DNA of 64,000 bases from positions 1 to 64,000 of the forward strand of contig NZ_JABASR010000003.1 of NCBI RefSeq assembly GCF_016107525.1. The letters are read 5' to 3'. Under the pieces are notes generated by a model. The model was given only the letters and a program-made list of their open reading frames with translations. It searched no databases and was not told the DNA's origin. Both the position numbers and the translations under genes were made by a program. Positions 26,537-36,171 of the stretch are shown in pieces; positions within the stretch are counted from its first letter, which is position 1; each line of letters starts with the position of its first letter. Source of the stretch: Psychrobacter aquimaris. GTDB taxonomy: Bacteria > Pseudomonadota > Gammaproteobacteria > Pseudomonadales > Moraxellaceae.

Positions 26537-28234
26537 ATGTCAATATCTCAAGCCGCCAAAATCGACACGCCCAAAGCCAATAAAAAAAATAGCTATCTGA
26601 GTAAGCTCTACGATCGTGAGGTAAACCTCAGTTATCTTATTATCATTGTTGCCTTATATTTGGTGGCGACTGCCAATATTGGCTTTTTTGAACAGGTGCT
26701 AAACGTCTATCCATTTAGCAAAAACGTCGGCTTTATACTGTCTATTACCGGCTTGTTGTTTGGACTGATGTGGTTGGTATTGCAGCTGCTTTGCTATCGC
26801 CCTATTGCCAAACCAGTATTGATTGCGCTACTGATTACTGCCGCCATCTGCGGTTATTTTACCGATGCTTACGGGACGATATTTGATACGAACATGCTGA
26901 TAAATAGTATGGAGACCGATCAAGCAGAGGCCATGGGATTGTTTGCCCCTAGCATGGTCATTCGACTGCTCATATTAGGCGTGTTACCGGCATTTATTAT
27001 TAGCAAAATTCGTCTAAAACGCTTTACTTGGCAACGCAACATTTTACAAAAGACAGCCACGTTGATATTGTCTATAGCACTGATCGCGGCGTGTCTTTTA
27101 CCCTTTGGTGACCAATACGCCAGCTTCTTTCGTCAGCATAAACAAGTTCGCTCTTATGCCAACCCGATCACGCCTATTTACTCTATGATCAAACTTGGGG
27201 AAAACTATATCGATGAGCTGCGCCGTCCTGATACCTTGACGCTACATGCGACAGATGCAAAGCGCGTAGCCTCTGCCAATAGTGTTAATAACAGCGCCAA
27301 ACCCAAACTGATGGTGTTTGTGGTTGGTGAAACCGCTCGAGCAGATCATTTTGGTTTAAATGGCTATACACGCAATACCACGCCTCTACTCTCAAAACAA
27401 TCAGATCTTTATAGTTTTAAAGATGCCGTCTCCTGCGGTACTTCGACTGCCTACTCAGTGCCGTGTATGTTCAGTTATGCAAATCGGGAAAATTATGATA
27501 TCGATACCGCCAAGTACAATGAAAACGTACTCGATACGCTAAGCAAGCAAGGGGTCAATGTCATTTGGCGAGACAACAACTCTAGCTCTAAAGGTGTGGC
27601 TGATCGTGTCACTTTTGAGGACTACAAAACGGCTGATACCAATCCTAACTGCGATGTTGAATGCCGAGATATTGGCATGCTTGATGGTTTTGATAAACTG
27701 GTTAAGTCAGGCAGCTTAGAGAAAGAGGCACCTAAAGACACGCTTATTTTGTTACACCAAATGGGCAATCATGGCCCCGCCTATTACCAGCGCTACACTA
27801 AAGAATTTGAAGAATTTAAACCTGTCTGTATGACCAATGAGCTGTCAAAATGTGATACCCAGTCTGTGATCAATGGCTATGATAATGCGATTCTTTATAC
27901 CGACTACTTTTTGAATAACGTGATCGATACCTTAAAATCTTACGAACAAGATTATGATGTAGTCATGGTATATATGAGCGATCATGGCGAGAGTTTGGGG
28001 GAAAATAATATTTACCTGCATGGTCTGCCATATAAATTTGCTCCAGATACCCAAAAACACGTCCCCGCGGTGATCTGGTCACCAGACAGTAATAACATCG
28101 ATGCGGATAGTCTCTCTAGTATGAGCAGTCAGCCCGTATCACACGATTTTATTACGCCAACATTGCTTAGCTTTTTTGGCATCACGACTGATGAAGTCAA
28201 AGATGCACCAACCTTTTTTAAAGTGAATCACTAA
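26537..28234 (+). CDS. eptA: lipid A phosphoethanolamine transferase EptA
   Basis: A 565-residue inner-membrane enzyme that moves phosphoethanolamine from phosphatidylethanolamine to lipid A, lowering negative charge and giving resistance to polymyxins. About five N-terminal helices (about residues 30-200), then a periplasmic alkaline-phosphatase-fold domain with VVGETARADHFGLNGY, catalytic Thr302 in SCGTSTAYSVPCMFS, YMSDHGESLGENNIYLHG and paired cysteines (NPNCDVECRD). Same family as MCR enzymes. The start at 26537 has GAGAAG upstream. Followed by its two-component pair, dgkA and PAP2. Confidence 0.93.
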   Translation: MSISQAAKIDTPKANKKNSYLSKLYDREVNLSYLIIIVALYLVATANIGFFEQVLNVYPFSKNVGFILSITGLLFGLMWLVLQLLCYRPIAKPVLIALLITAAICGYFTDAYGTIFDTNMLINSMETDQAEAMGLFAPSMVIRLLILGVLPAFIISKIRLKRFTWQRNILQKTATLILSIALIAACLLPFGDQYASFFRQHKQVRSYANPITPIYSMIKLGENYIDELRRPDTLTLHATDAKRVASANSVNNSAKPKLMVFVVGETARADHFGLNGYTRNTTPLLSKQSDLYSFKDAVSCGTSTAYSVPCMFSYANRENYDIDTAKYNENVLDTLSKQGVNVIWRDNNSSSKGVADRVTFEDYKTADTNPNCDVECRDIGMLDGFDKLVKSGSLEKEAPKDTLILLHQMGNHGPAYYQRYTKEFEEFKPVCMTNELSKCDTQSVINGYDNAILYTDYFLNNVIDTLKSYEQDYDVVMVYMSDHGESLGENNIYLHGLPYKFAPDTQKHVPAVIWSPDSNNIDADSLSSMSSQPVSHDFITPTLLSFFGITTDEVKDAPTFFKVNH

Positions 28235-28293
28235 ATCTGTTTTTATATTGCTCCATCCTTTAGGCCATCATCATCTTTTAGGTAATAAGCATC

Positions 28294-28995
28294 ATGTACA
28301 AAATACTCGTTATTGAAGACAACCCCGATATCGTGGCCAATATTTATGCTTTTTTTGAGCCAAAAGGCTTTGAGCTGGACAATGCACATAATGGCTACAG
28401 TGGGCTAACGCTCGCCTCAAACAATCATTATGACGTGATACTGCTCGATGTGATGCTACCAGGTATGGATGGCACTAAGCTGTGTAAAAAACTCAGAGAA
28501 GAATTACACGACAAAACGCCTGTATTAATGCTCACCGCTCGCGATACGATTTTGGATAAAGTTGCAGGATTTGATAGCGGTGCTGATGATTATTTGGTCA
28601 AGCCTTTTTCGTTGATTGAACTGGAATGCCGTATCAAAGCACTCATACGTCGCCATGAAGACGAGCATTTTGTACACAGTATCGCTGTAGGTGCGCTATC
28701 GTTGAACAATAGTGAGCATACTATTATGCGCGAAGGCAAATCCATTAAGCTGACACCAACCGGATTTAAAATACTACATATCCTAATGAATGCAGCACCT
28801 CGCGTCGTCAGCAAAACTGAACTTGAAGAAAAGGTTTGGGGTCTGGATATCCCGAGCAGTGATGCGCTACGCACCCATATGCATAGCGTGCGGGCGCAGG
28901 TCGACAAGCCCTTTACCAAAACTATGATAGTGACAGTACCTGGTGTTGGTTACCAAGTTATTGATCCTAATAAATCAGAAAACGTTGTAGTATAA
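28294..28995 (+). CDS. PmrA/ColR-like OmpR-family response regulator
   Basis: A 233-residue regulator: receiver with D9, phospho-acceptor D52 in LLDVMLPGMDG, and DDYLVKPF; winged-helix effector domain (about 128-222) with LRTHMHSVRAQVDKPF and VPGVGYQV. It lies 60 bp after eptA and 78 bp before the kinase. By context it controls eptA and dgkA through the CTTAAC boxes at 26462 and 30532. Confidence 0.9.
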   Translation: MYKILVIEDNPDIVANIYAFFEPKGFELDNAHNGYSGLTLASNNHYDVILLDVMLPGMDGTKLCKKLREELHDKTPVLMLTARDTILDKVAGFDSGADDYLVKPFSLIELECRIKALIRRHEDEHFVHSIAVGALSLNNSEHTIMREGKSIKLTPTGFKILHILMNAAPRVVSKTELEEKVWGLDIPSSDALRTHMHSVRAQVDKPFTKTMIVTVPGVGYQVIDPNKSENVVV

Positions 28996-29072
28996 CTGAG
29001 AGAATAGCACCTCATAAGGTTTGCCATCGCTCACTATAACTACCGCCTCATTCGATTAAGCACCTCCATACT

Positions 29073-30419
29073 ATGTTCAATATAGACTCGATAGCCAATA
29101 AGTTTCGCTTGTCCTACTTCATATTTGCATTATTGCTATGTGCCGCTTTTGTCAGTATTTTTTTGTACGCGGAAAGCAGAATAGAGCAGGAGTTGGTCAA
29201 GGCTCGTCTGTTACAGCAGCTAGAGCTCAGTCAAAAAGAGTATGGCGATCAGCCTATTTACACTGCCGATCCAGGTATCAAAATTTACCGCTACGATAAT
29301 GCTCCTGCCAGTCTGCAAACAATGGCGAATGAAACCGTTCAAGAAACCTCTATCACTATAAATGATGAGTCTGGCAAAACGCGCGCTAACCTTCATTTCT
29401 TTGCCTATCAACAAGACGGTCAAGCTTATATTTTGACCTACTTAGAAGGGGTAGAGATGGTAATGAAGCACTACCCTGTTTTGGAAATCTTCGAAAACTT
29501 AGAAGATATATTTGCGGATACACTAAAAGTAGCGGTGATTTTAAGTTTACTTATCGCTGCTATCTTCTCCCATTTGTCCTCTAAACAAATCATAAAGCCG
29601 CTACTCGATTTAAAACAAGCCGTCGAAACTGATCATAAAAACCTAACCGAATTAACACATATGCCATCTGAGGTTGGCGTGTTGGCTCGAGCTATTGATG
29701 AAAAAAACCATAAACTAGAGCAATATCTCAAGCGCGAGCAACTGTTTACCGGTGACGTCAGCCATGAGCTGCGCACGCCTTTGACCATCATCATGGGTGC
29801 CTCTGAGGTGTTGGCCTCACAGTTAGAAGCAGACAGCCACCTGAACGAGTTTACCAATCGTATCAGTAATACGGCCAAAGAAACCTCCGAGATTATCACC
29901 GCTTTGCTGCTACTATCGCGCGCGCCTGAAAAGCTGGATACACCGCAAACGTCGATCAATAGCATTGCCTTAGCTGAGGTGCAGCGACTGAAGTATTTGA
30001 TGCGCTATAAGACCGTCACATGTCAGGTAGTCGCTGAGCAAGAATACAGTGCCTATGTACGACCTGAGCTACTAAAGATGGCATTGGGCAATTTGATAAA
30101 AAATGCGTTTCAGTACACCGATGATGGCGAAGTGATCGTCACTATCGATGACGAAAAAATCACGGTAACCGATACTGGTCTTGGTATTCCTGAGGTGATG
30201 ATGCCCTTACTATATGAACGATTTGAGCGATTAACTCATGACTATCAAGACGAGGGTACAGGCACCGCATTGTCACCAGAGCATGATATCAATCACAAGG
30301 TTGAAGGCTCAGGTTTGGGGCTGAGTATCGTACAACGTATCATGTCTCATATGGGCTGGCAGCTGACCCATCAAGCCAACCACTCAGGTGGCAGCACCTT
30401 TAGTATTTATTACAAATAA
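29073..30419 (+). CDS. PmrB/ColS-like sensor histidine kinase
   Basis: A 448-residue kinase: first helix (about residues 13-31), periplasmic sensor (about 32-152), second helix (about 155-175), HAMP region, H-box GDVSHELRTPLT, N-box GNLIKNAFQYT, DTGLGI, and GSGLGLSIVQR. There are about 25 extra residues between the F-box (ERFERL) and the G2 box, including DEGTGTALSPEHD. The sensor holds several acidic patches (EGVE...EIFENLEDIFAD) that could contact cationic peptides or metal ions. Partner of the upstream regulator. Confidence 0.9.
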   Translation: MFNIDSIANKFRLSYFIFALLLCAAFVSIFLYAESRIEQELVKARLLQQLELSQKEYGDQPIYTADPGIKIYRYDNAPASLQTMANETVQETSITINDESGKTRANLHFFAYQQDGQAYILTYLEGVEMVMKHYPVLEIFENLEDIFADTLKVAVILSLLIAAIFSHLSSKQIIKPLLDLKQAVETDHKNLTELTHMPSEVGVLARAIDEKNHKLEQYLKREQLFTGDVSHELRTPLTIIMGASEVLASQLEADSHLNEFTNRISNTAKETSEIITALLLLSRAPEKLDTPQTSINSIALAEVQRLKYLMRYKTVTCQVVAEQEYSAYVRPELLKMALGNLIKNAFQYTDDGEVIVTIDDEKITVTDTGLGIPEVMMPLLYERFERLTHDYQDEGTGTALSPEHDINHKVEGSGLGLSIVQRIMSHMGWQLTHQANHSGGSTFSIYYK

Positions 30420-30531
30420 CCTTGATCAATATAACGCTACCCAAAAACCTCCATTTATCAGCCGCCAGTTAGTGTTGCTAAGCGATGCACCCAAATATTC
30501 ACAACCGTTTATTGCTGCCGCTTTATAATCT

Positions 30532-30565
30532 CTTAACACTTTCTTAACCTCTATTATCTTATACT
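30532..30565 (+). promoter_or_regulatory. PmrA-like box and -10 for dgkA
   Basis: CTTAAC (30532-30537), 5-bp spacer, CTTAAC (30543-30548), 11 bp, TATACT (30560-30565). Nearly identical to the eptA box, so eptA and dgkA-PAP2 are probably coregulated. Confidence 0.7.
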
Positions 30566-30653
30566 CAAGCTATATTGACTTTGCTTGACTGGTTTTTTGG
30601 TCATGCAAAGCCGAGCGCATACCTTGATATTAATAGACTATTAAGAATTCTAT

Positions 30654-31124
30654 ATGAATAAAATTACTCCTATTAATCTTGAAAACAAGCCAGCCAGTCA
30701 CAGCTCTATCAAGCAGCCAGCACATCATAGTGCGCTTACGCCTGATAGCTTTGCAGAGAACGCAAAAGGTAAAACGGGCTTTTACCGAATTATAAAAGCT
30801 GCTGGCTATTCTATGGATGGCTTTAAAGCAGCATACAAATTTGAGGCGGCCTTTAGACAAGTCGTGTGGCTCAACTTTGCACTGTTTGTAGCCATCGCTT
30901 TTATGCCTTTTGCACTGAATATAAAAATGATGCTAGTGCTCGCATCTTTTTTATCTTTGATTGTGGAGCTGCTCAACACCGGTATCGAAGCTTGCGTTGA
31001 CCATACCTCAACAGCCAAGCACCCACTCGCAAAGATAGCAAAAGATGTCGGCTCTGCTGCGCAATTTTTGTCGTTATTTCTCTTAACCGTCTTATGGTTA
31101 ATGGCGCTGTCTATCTTTTTATAG
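30654..31124 (+). CDS. dgkA: diacylglycerol kinase
   Basis: A 156-residue integral membrane kinase turning diacylglycerol into phosphatidic acid. The core is 120 residues with three helices; seen: AAGYSMDGFKAAYKFEAAFRQ, and the signature LIVELLNTGIEACVDH with conserved Glu and Asn. A 40-residue N-terminal extension is unusual for DgkA. EptA releases diacylglycerol when it uses phosphatidylethanolamine, so a coregulated DgkA would recycle it. Confidence 0.92.
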   Translation: MNKITPINLENKPASHSSIKQPAHHSALTPDSFAENAKGKTGFYRIIKAAGYSMDGFKAAYKFEAAFRQVVWLNFALFVAIAFMPFALNIKMMLVLASFLSLIVELLNTGIEACVDHTSTAKHPLAKIAKDVGSAAQFLSLFLLTVLWLMALSIFL

Positions 31125-31245
31125 TAGAGCGCGGTGAATACTCATATTTAAGTATTACCAATCGCTAGTCCAGTTTCAGATAAGACACCAATGAACGATC
31201 ATGCTGGAAGCTATCACCATTTAATATACGTTATCAGGTGTATCC

Positions 31246-32037
31246 ATGACTTTAGAAAACCACTCAATGGCTTGGGGCTGGCTAAAATTACTGTGCGTGA
31301 CCATCATTGCCACATTTATTTTTGAGCATAGCCAGTTGGACATACGCATCAGTGAGCTGTTTTATAGCAATGGTCACTGGCTACTAGAAAAGGGCGCGCA
31401 GCCTTATGCGTTTATCTTTTATGATTTGCCCAAAGCTCTATTAATTCTACTGGCGGTCTATCTCATAGCAGTGTTAATTATAAAGTATCGACAGCCTTTG
31501 CCCGACCTTGCCTCGCAGCATCGCCATAAATTCGATAGATTTCTGCTTCCGTTACCAATTCGAGAGATTGGCTACCTACTGATTATAATAGCGATTGTAC
31601 CGGCTACCATTGCCACGCTCAAAGGCGTCACCCATGTGAGCTGCCCAAATGACTTGGTTATTTTTAACGGTGATCTACCCTACCTTAACCTTTGGCAAAA
31701 CATCGTAGCAGCCACGCCAGCCAGATGCTTCCCCGCTGCTCATGCTAGTGCAGGGTTTTCCTTATATGGACTGGCCTTTTTGCCGACCCTAAAAAAATAC
31801 CGCTATCATATATTGGCAACAGTAACGGTCCTAGGATGGACGATGGGGCTGTATAAAATGCTGTTTGGCGATCATTTTTTTAGTCATACTTTGGTCTCGA
31901 TGCTGCTATCACTGACGATAGCATGTGCGCTTGCCACTCTGTTTTTTAAAGACTCAATCATGAAGAAAGCCAAAAGCATCAAGGCTAATACTAAAAAATC
32001 TGATGAGACAGGCTTTCAAGAATCATCAAAAACCTAA
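31246..32037 (+). CDS. PAP2-family membrane phosphatase
   Basis: A 263-residue protein with about six helices and the three phosphatase motifs: KGVTHVSCP (motif 1, modified), FPAAHASAGFSLYG (motif 2, catalytic His) and GDHFFSHTLV (motif 3). Same group as the PAP2 protein found next to mcr genes. It may remove phosphate from undecaprenyl or phosphatidic acid derivatives, or from lipid A. It follows dgkA by 120 bp and likely shares the CTTAAC-box promoter. Confidence 0.9.
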   Translation: MTLENHSMAWGWLKLLCVTIIATFIFEHSQLDIRISELFYSNGHWLLEKGAQPYAFIFYDLPKALLILLAVYLIAVLIIKYRQPLPDLASQHRHKFDRFLLPLPIREIGYLLIIIAIVPATIATLKGVTHVSCPNDLVIFNGDLPYLNLWQNIVAATPARCFPAAHASAGFSLYGLAFLPTLKKYRYHILATVTVLGWTMGLYKMLFGDHFFSHTLVSMLLSLTIACALATLFFKDSIMKKAKSIKANTKKSDETGFQESSKT

Positions 32038-32217
32038 TTTTAACGGTTGAACAATAGCCAAATTGATAATGATGTTCTTACGAAAATAAACCTACTAAGT
32101 ATTTGAAAAATAATGTATAAATAGTTAGTGCTGACCTACTTGTTATTAAGTAACAGCATGGATTGCGCTCGTCGTCGACGTTCTTTATTTATCAATAGCC
32201 CGCAAAGGAATGTAGCT

Positions 32218-32832
32218 ATGAGCATCCTATCCCTTACTCTAAAAATATCACACACCTACCCTTTATTGACACTGCCATTATTGATAATAAGCGCCGCACC
32301 TAGCAGCCATGCCGCCAGTTACTCCATCAACCCTGCCAGTACACACATAATATTTGCCATTGAACGCTTCAAGACCTCTGCCACTACTGGTGGCTTTTAT
32401 GATATCAAAGGTCAACTACAATACGACCCAAGTCGACAAACAGGCGACATTTCATTAATCATACCGATAGACTCCCTCAATACGGGCAACCCCTCTTTTA
32501 ATAGTAGCCTAACGGGACCGGATTTTTTTGATGCGAAAAAGTTTCCCTCGGCGCGATTTAAGTCGACGAAGTGGTATTTTGATCAAAATAAGAAAAGCCC
32601 GCAGGTAACAAAAGTAGATGGCAAGCTGACGCTACATGGTGAGACACATCCTATTAGCCTGACAGCCACGAATTTTGATTGTTATTTGAGCCCCAGTCTC
32701 AAAAAGGATGTTTGCGGTGGTGACTTCACTGCGACGATTGATCGCACAAAATGGAATATAAACAAATTTGTCTGGTTTGGATTGACCAAAAATCTTAACT
32801 TAAATATCAAAGTCGAAGCCGCCAGACAATAG
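32218..32832 (+). CDS. YceI-family periplasmic lipid-binding protein
   Basis: A 204-residue secreted protein: signal peptide (about residues 1-34, ending SSHAAS), then YceI domain YSINPASTHIIFAIERFKTS...GGFYDIKGQLQYD, LTGPDFFDAKKFPSARFKST and LTLHGETHPISLTA. YceI proteins bind isoprenoid quinones or similar lipids in a beta barrel. The start at 32218 has AAAGGA upstream and gives the signal peptide. It precedes a cytochrome c/amine dehydrogenase cluster and may help that electron chain. Confidence 0.88.
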   Translation: MSILSLTLKISHTYPLLTLPLLIISAAPSSHAASYSINPASTHIIFAIERFKTSATTGGFYDIKGQLQYDPSRQTGDISLIIPIDSLNTGNPSFNSSLTGPDFFDAKKFPSARFKSTKWYFDQNKKSPQVTKVDGKLTLHGETHPISLTATNFDCYLSPSLKKDVCGGDFTATIDRTKWNINKFVWFGLTKNLNLNIKVEAARQ

Positions 32833-32946
32833 CAGTCAGTTTTAACTTTACGACACTGCTTTTTGAAATATGAATTTTTATCACTTTGCTTTATTTTGGT
32901 AGACACTATTGATGACTTGCAGGCATTTCATAAGAAGGGGTTAAGG

Positions 32947-34356
32947 ATGATTTATCAGCACTATAAGGACGTTATGAAGCCACTTTCTGCCGTCATGCCA
33001 GCATTGTCGTTTTCATTGGCATTGGGACTTAGTTTAGTGTCTACCGTCGTGATGGCAGAAGGTGTCAGTTTGCCAATAGATACTTTGCACAGTCGAATAA
33101 GCCTACCAAATGTCAGTCCAGCCAATAGTGCACTTGCTAATCGAGGTGCTTACGTCGCCCGTACCGCTGACTGTATGGCCTGCCACCGTGAAGACTATAG
33201 TGGCGGCGTGCCGATTGAGACGCCGATTGGCAATATCTACTCGACCAATATCACACCCTCTAAGAAATACGGTATCGGCAACTATACCGAAGCCGATCTC
33301 AAAAAAGCCTTACGTAAAGGTCGTGCACCCGGTCATCAGATTTATCCTGCTATGCCTTACCCGTCCTATCATGGCCTAACGGATGATGATGTCAGTGCCT
33401 TATTCGCTTATTTCCAGACCGTACCTATCGTAGACAAACCACCTGAAAAGACCACACACCTCCCTTTTCCATTAAATATCCGTAGCTTAATGCTGGCATG
33501 GAATGTGATCAACGTACCCTCTACCGAAAATCGCTCAGGACTCACCCAAACTCAGCAACGCGGTGAATATCTGGTCAATAACTTAGAACACTGTGGCACC
33601 TGTCATACGCCGCGTAACCTAACCCAAGGCCTCGATAAAGACCGATACTTATCTGGTGCACCGCTCGGTAAATGGTTTGCCCCAAATATCACCCCTGACA
33701 ACGACACAGGGATTGGTCGCTGGAGCGAAATGGACATCGTGACTTACCTGCGTACAGGAACGCTTGATAAGCACGCTTATGCGGGCGGGCCAATGGCAGA
33801 AGCCGTGGCGCATAGTACGCGCTATCTTACCGACGAAGACCTGATCGCGATGGCGTCTTATTTAAAAGTCGTCCCAGCCATTAAGACAGATGATTATCTT
33901 ATACCGGTCAATATCTCTCGCCTGCCGCAGCCAGTCAGCAACTCCATTACTTATAATTTACTTGAGCAAAAAGACTATCTGGCGCAGGCCAAAACGAATG
34001 CTGTCACCAGTGCCAACAATAGCGGTCTGAACATCAACTCGCCAAAAGACTTATATCTAGCAAATTGCGCCAGCTGTCATGGCGTCGATGGTTACGCTCA
34101 GCCCGATGCGCGCTATGCATCTATCGTTGGCCTCAGTAGCATTCGCCGCGTAAAACCTGATGCGCTCGTTGGCGTGATTGCCTTTGGCGCGAAAGGTGCC
34201 TTCAATACAGCACCAAAAATGCCTGGCTTCTCAAAAGATTTAAGCCCTGCACAAATCGCTAGCATTACCAACTATGTACGAGTCACCTTTGGTGGTTTAC
34301 CAAACAGCGATGTCAGCGCGGCGGATGTCACACGCGTGATAAAAGAAAAAAGCTAG
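32947..34356 (+). CDS. three-haem cytochrome c
   Basis: A 469-residue exported cytochrome with a signal peptide (about residues 12-38, ending VVMAEG) and three haem sites: CMACH at 76, CGTCH at 216 and CASCH at 374. Each domain has a downstream Met ligand (e.g. AMPYPSYHGLTDDD, GGPMAEAVAHS, APKMPGFSKDL). This layout is that of the cytochrome subunit of membrane-bound alcohol, aldose or gluconate dehydrogenases, which pass electrons to ubiquinone. Here it directly precedes a flavin amine oxidase-like gene. The start at 32947 has TTAAGG upstream. Confidence 0.9.
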   Translation: MIYQHYKDVMKPLSAVMPALSFSLALGLSLVSTVVMAEGVSLPIDTLHSRISLPNVSPANSALANRGAYVARTADCMACHREDYSGGVPIETPIGNIYSTNITPSKKYGIGNYTEADLKKALRKGRAPGHQIYPAMPYPSYHGLTDDDVSALFAYFQTVPIVDKPPEKTTHLPFPLNIRSLMLAWNVINVPSTENRSGLTQTQQRGEYLVNNLEHCGTCHTPRNLTQGLDKDRYLSGAPLGKWFAPNITPDNDTGIGRWSEMDIVTYLRTGTLDKHAYAGGPMAEAVAHSTRYLTDEDLIAMASYLKVVPAIKTDDYLIPVNISRLPQPVSNSITYNLLEQKDYLAQAKTNAVTSANNSGLNINSPKDLYLANCASCHGVDGYAQPDARYASIVGLSSIRRVKPDALVGVIAFGAKGAFNTAPKMPGFSKDLSPAQIASITNYVRVTFGGLPNSDVSAADVTRVIKEKS

Positions 34357-34437
34357 CCCTAAAACTAACTATAAAAAATGCGCTCTAATCTTCGCCTTTT
34401 ATCATATGGCAGAGACCAGCACGATAAGGATAATCCT

Positions 34438-36039
34438 ATGAATGACCTGCTCCAATCTCCCACGCGGCGGCAACTGCTCTCCATGATCGGCAAGACAGCA
34501 GGTGCGACCGCGATGTATCAAGCGATGACCACGTTGGGGTTTGCATCCGAGTCGAGCTTTAAAGAAGAAATGAATCTAAAAGGTGCCCCTGCTGGTGCCA
34601 GTATCGTGATTTTGGGTGCAGGATTGGGCGGGCTTACTGCGGCCTACGAGCTCCGCAAAGCGGGCTACAAAGTGACCGTGCTGGAGTACCAAAATCGGGG
34701 CGGTGGACGTAGTTGGACACTCAACAGTGGTGATAAATATACAGAGCTGGGCGGTGCTGAGGTCACTTGCGACTTCAAAAAAGGCAATTACTTTAATGGC
34801 GGTCCATGGCGATTACCCATCCATCACTACGCAGTCTTTCATTACTGCAAAAAGTTTGGTGTGGCACTACAGCCATTTATCCAAACCAATGATCGCGCTT
34901 ATCTACATCGTACCAATCACTTCAATGGCGCGCCGCAGCGCTTGGGTGAAGTGCAGAATGATATTCGTGGTTATGTGTCAGAGTTATTATCCAAAGCCGT
35001 GAATAAAGGCAGCCTCGATAGTACGGTTGATAAAGAGGACAAAGAAAAACTACTCGAAGGGCTAAAGGGTTGGGGCGTCCTTGATAATAACTATCGCTAT
35101 GTCAAAAGCGATGAAACGGGTAAACATCGGGGCTATAGTGTGTATCCGGGTGGTGGATTGATGCCTGATGCCAAGCCGTCAGCACCTATACCGATGGACA
35201 AGCTATTGGACTCAGGCATGTGGTCAGACATTTATAGCAACTATACCGTGCATGTGCATCAACCAACGATGTTTCAGCCTGTCGGCGGTATGGGAAAAAT
35301 CGGTGATGCGTTCACGCGTGAGTGCCGAGATATGATTACCTTTAATGCCAAAGTCACCAAAATCAATCAAGACGAGACGGGCGTCACCGTTGACTATGTC
35401 GATAGCAATAGCCCTGACGGTGCCACCAAAACCGTGCGCGCGGATTGGTGCATTTGTAATATTCCCTTATCCATATTGACTCAGATTGATGTCAACGTCT
35501 CCGCTCCGATGAAAAAAGCGATGGCAGCCGTCCCTTATGATAGCTCGTATAAAGTGGGTTTGGAGTTCAAACGGCGGTTTTGGGAAGAGGATGAATGGAT
35601 TTATGGCGGTATCACCTATACTGATCTGCCGATCACTCAAATCTCCTATCCGTCACAAGATATGTTTAGTACAGGCTCTGGTGTGTTACTTGGTGCGTAT
35701 GGCTTCGGGGAAGCCTCGTATAAGTTTAACTCATTGACACCCAAAGAACGTATCAATGCGGCTCTCGCCTATGGCAAACAGATTCATCCGCAATATACCA
35801 AGGAGTTCCGCTCAGGTACATCTGTCGCATGGCATCGTATTCCTTGGTCGCTTGGCTGTTATGGTATCTGGAGCGAGTCCAGTCGTGAGCAGTATTACGA
35901 CACACTCTGCGAGATTGACCACCGTATCGTACTAGCAGGTGAGCATTGCTCACATATTCCTGCGTGGCAAGAAGGGGCCATACTATCTGGTATGGATGCT
36001 GCTAAACGCCTGCATCAAAAGGCTAAAAAGCTTGGGTAG
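34438..36039 (+). CDS. exported flavin monoamine oxidase/dehydrogenase-like protein
   Basis: A 533-residue FAD enzyme of the amine oxidase family. N-terminal Tat-like leader (SPTRRQLLSMIGKTAG), FAD site VILGAGLGGLTAAYEL (about residues 58-73), GGGRSW, the subgroup-specific GGPWRLPIHHYAVFHYCKKF, and the C-terminal FAD segment RIVLAGEHCSHIPAWQEGAI. It lies between two cytochrome c genes. Family knowledge: some such 'oxidases' (e.g. NicA2) are really dehydrogenases using cytochrome c, which fits here. Substrate unknown; candidates are primary amines or amino acids. The start at 34438 follows AAGGATAAT. Confidence 0.85.
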   Translation: MNDLLQSPTRRQLLSMIGKTAGATAMYQAMTTLGFASESSFKEEMNLKGAPAGASIVILGAGLGGLTAAYELRKAGYKVTVLEYQNRGGGRSWTLNSGDKYTELGGAEVTCDFKKGNYFNGGPWRLPIHHYAVFHYCKKFGVALQPFIQTNDRAYLHRTNHFNGAPQRLGEVQNDIRGYVSELLSKAVNKGSLDSTVDKEDKEKLLEGLKGWGVLDNNYRYVKSDETGKHRGYSVYPGGGLMPDAKPSAPIPMDKLLDSGMWSDIYSNYTVHVHQPTMFQPVGGMGKIGDAFTRECRDMITFNAKVTKINQDETGVTVDYVDSNSPDGATKTVRADWCICNIPLSILTQIDVNVSAPMKKAMAAVPYDSSYKVGLEFKRRFWEEDEWIYGGITYTDLPITQISYPSQDMFSTGSGVLLGAYGFGEASYKFNSLTPKERINAALAYGKQIHPQYTKEFRSGTSVAWHRIPWSLGCYGIWSESSREQYYDTLCEIDHRIVLAGEHCSHIPAWQEGAILSGMDAAKRLHQKAKKLG

Positions 36040-36171
36040 TACGTCTTTCAATAGCCAAACTTTGAATAACAAGGCTGTGGTAATAAACCTCTAGATAATA
36101 AGCTTTTGGATAATCAGTCTGGCGTTGAAGCAAGGATGATAACAATGAGACTAGGCACATTAGGAATAATC

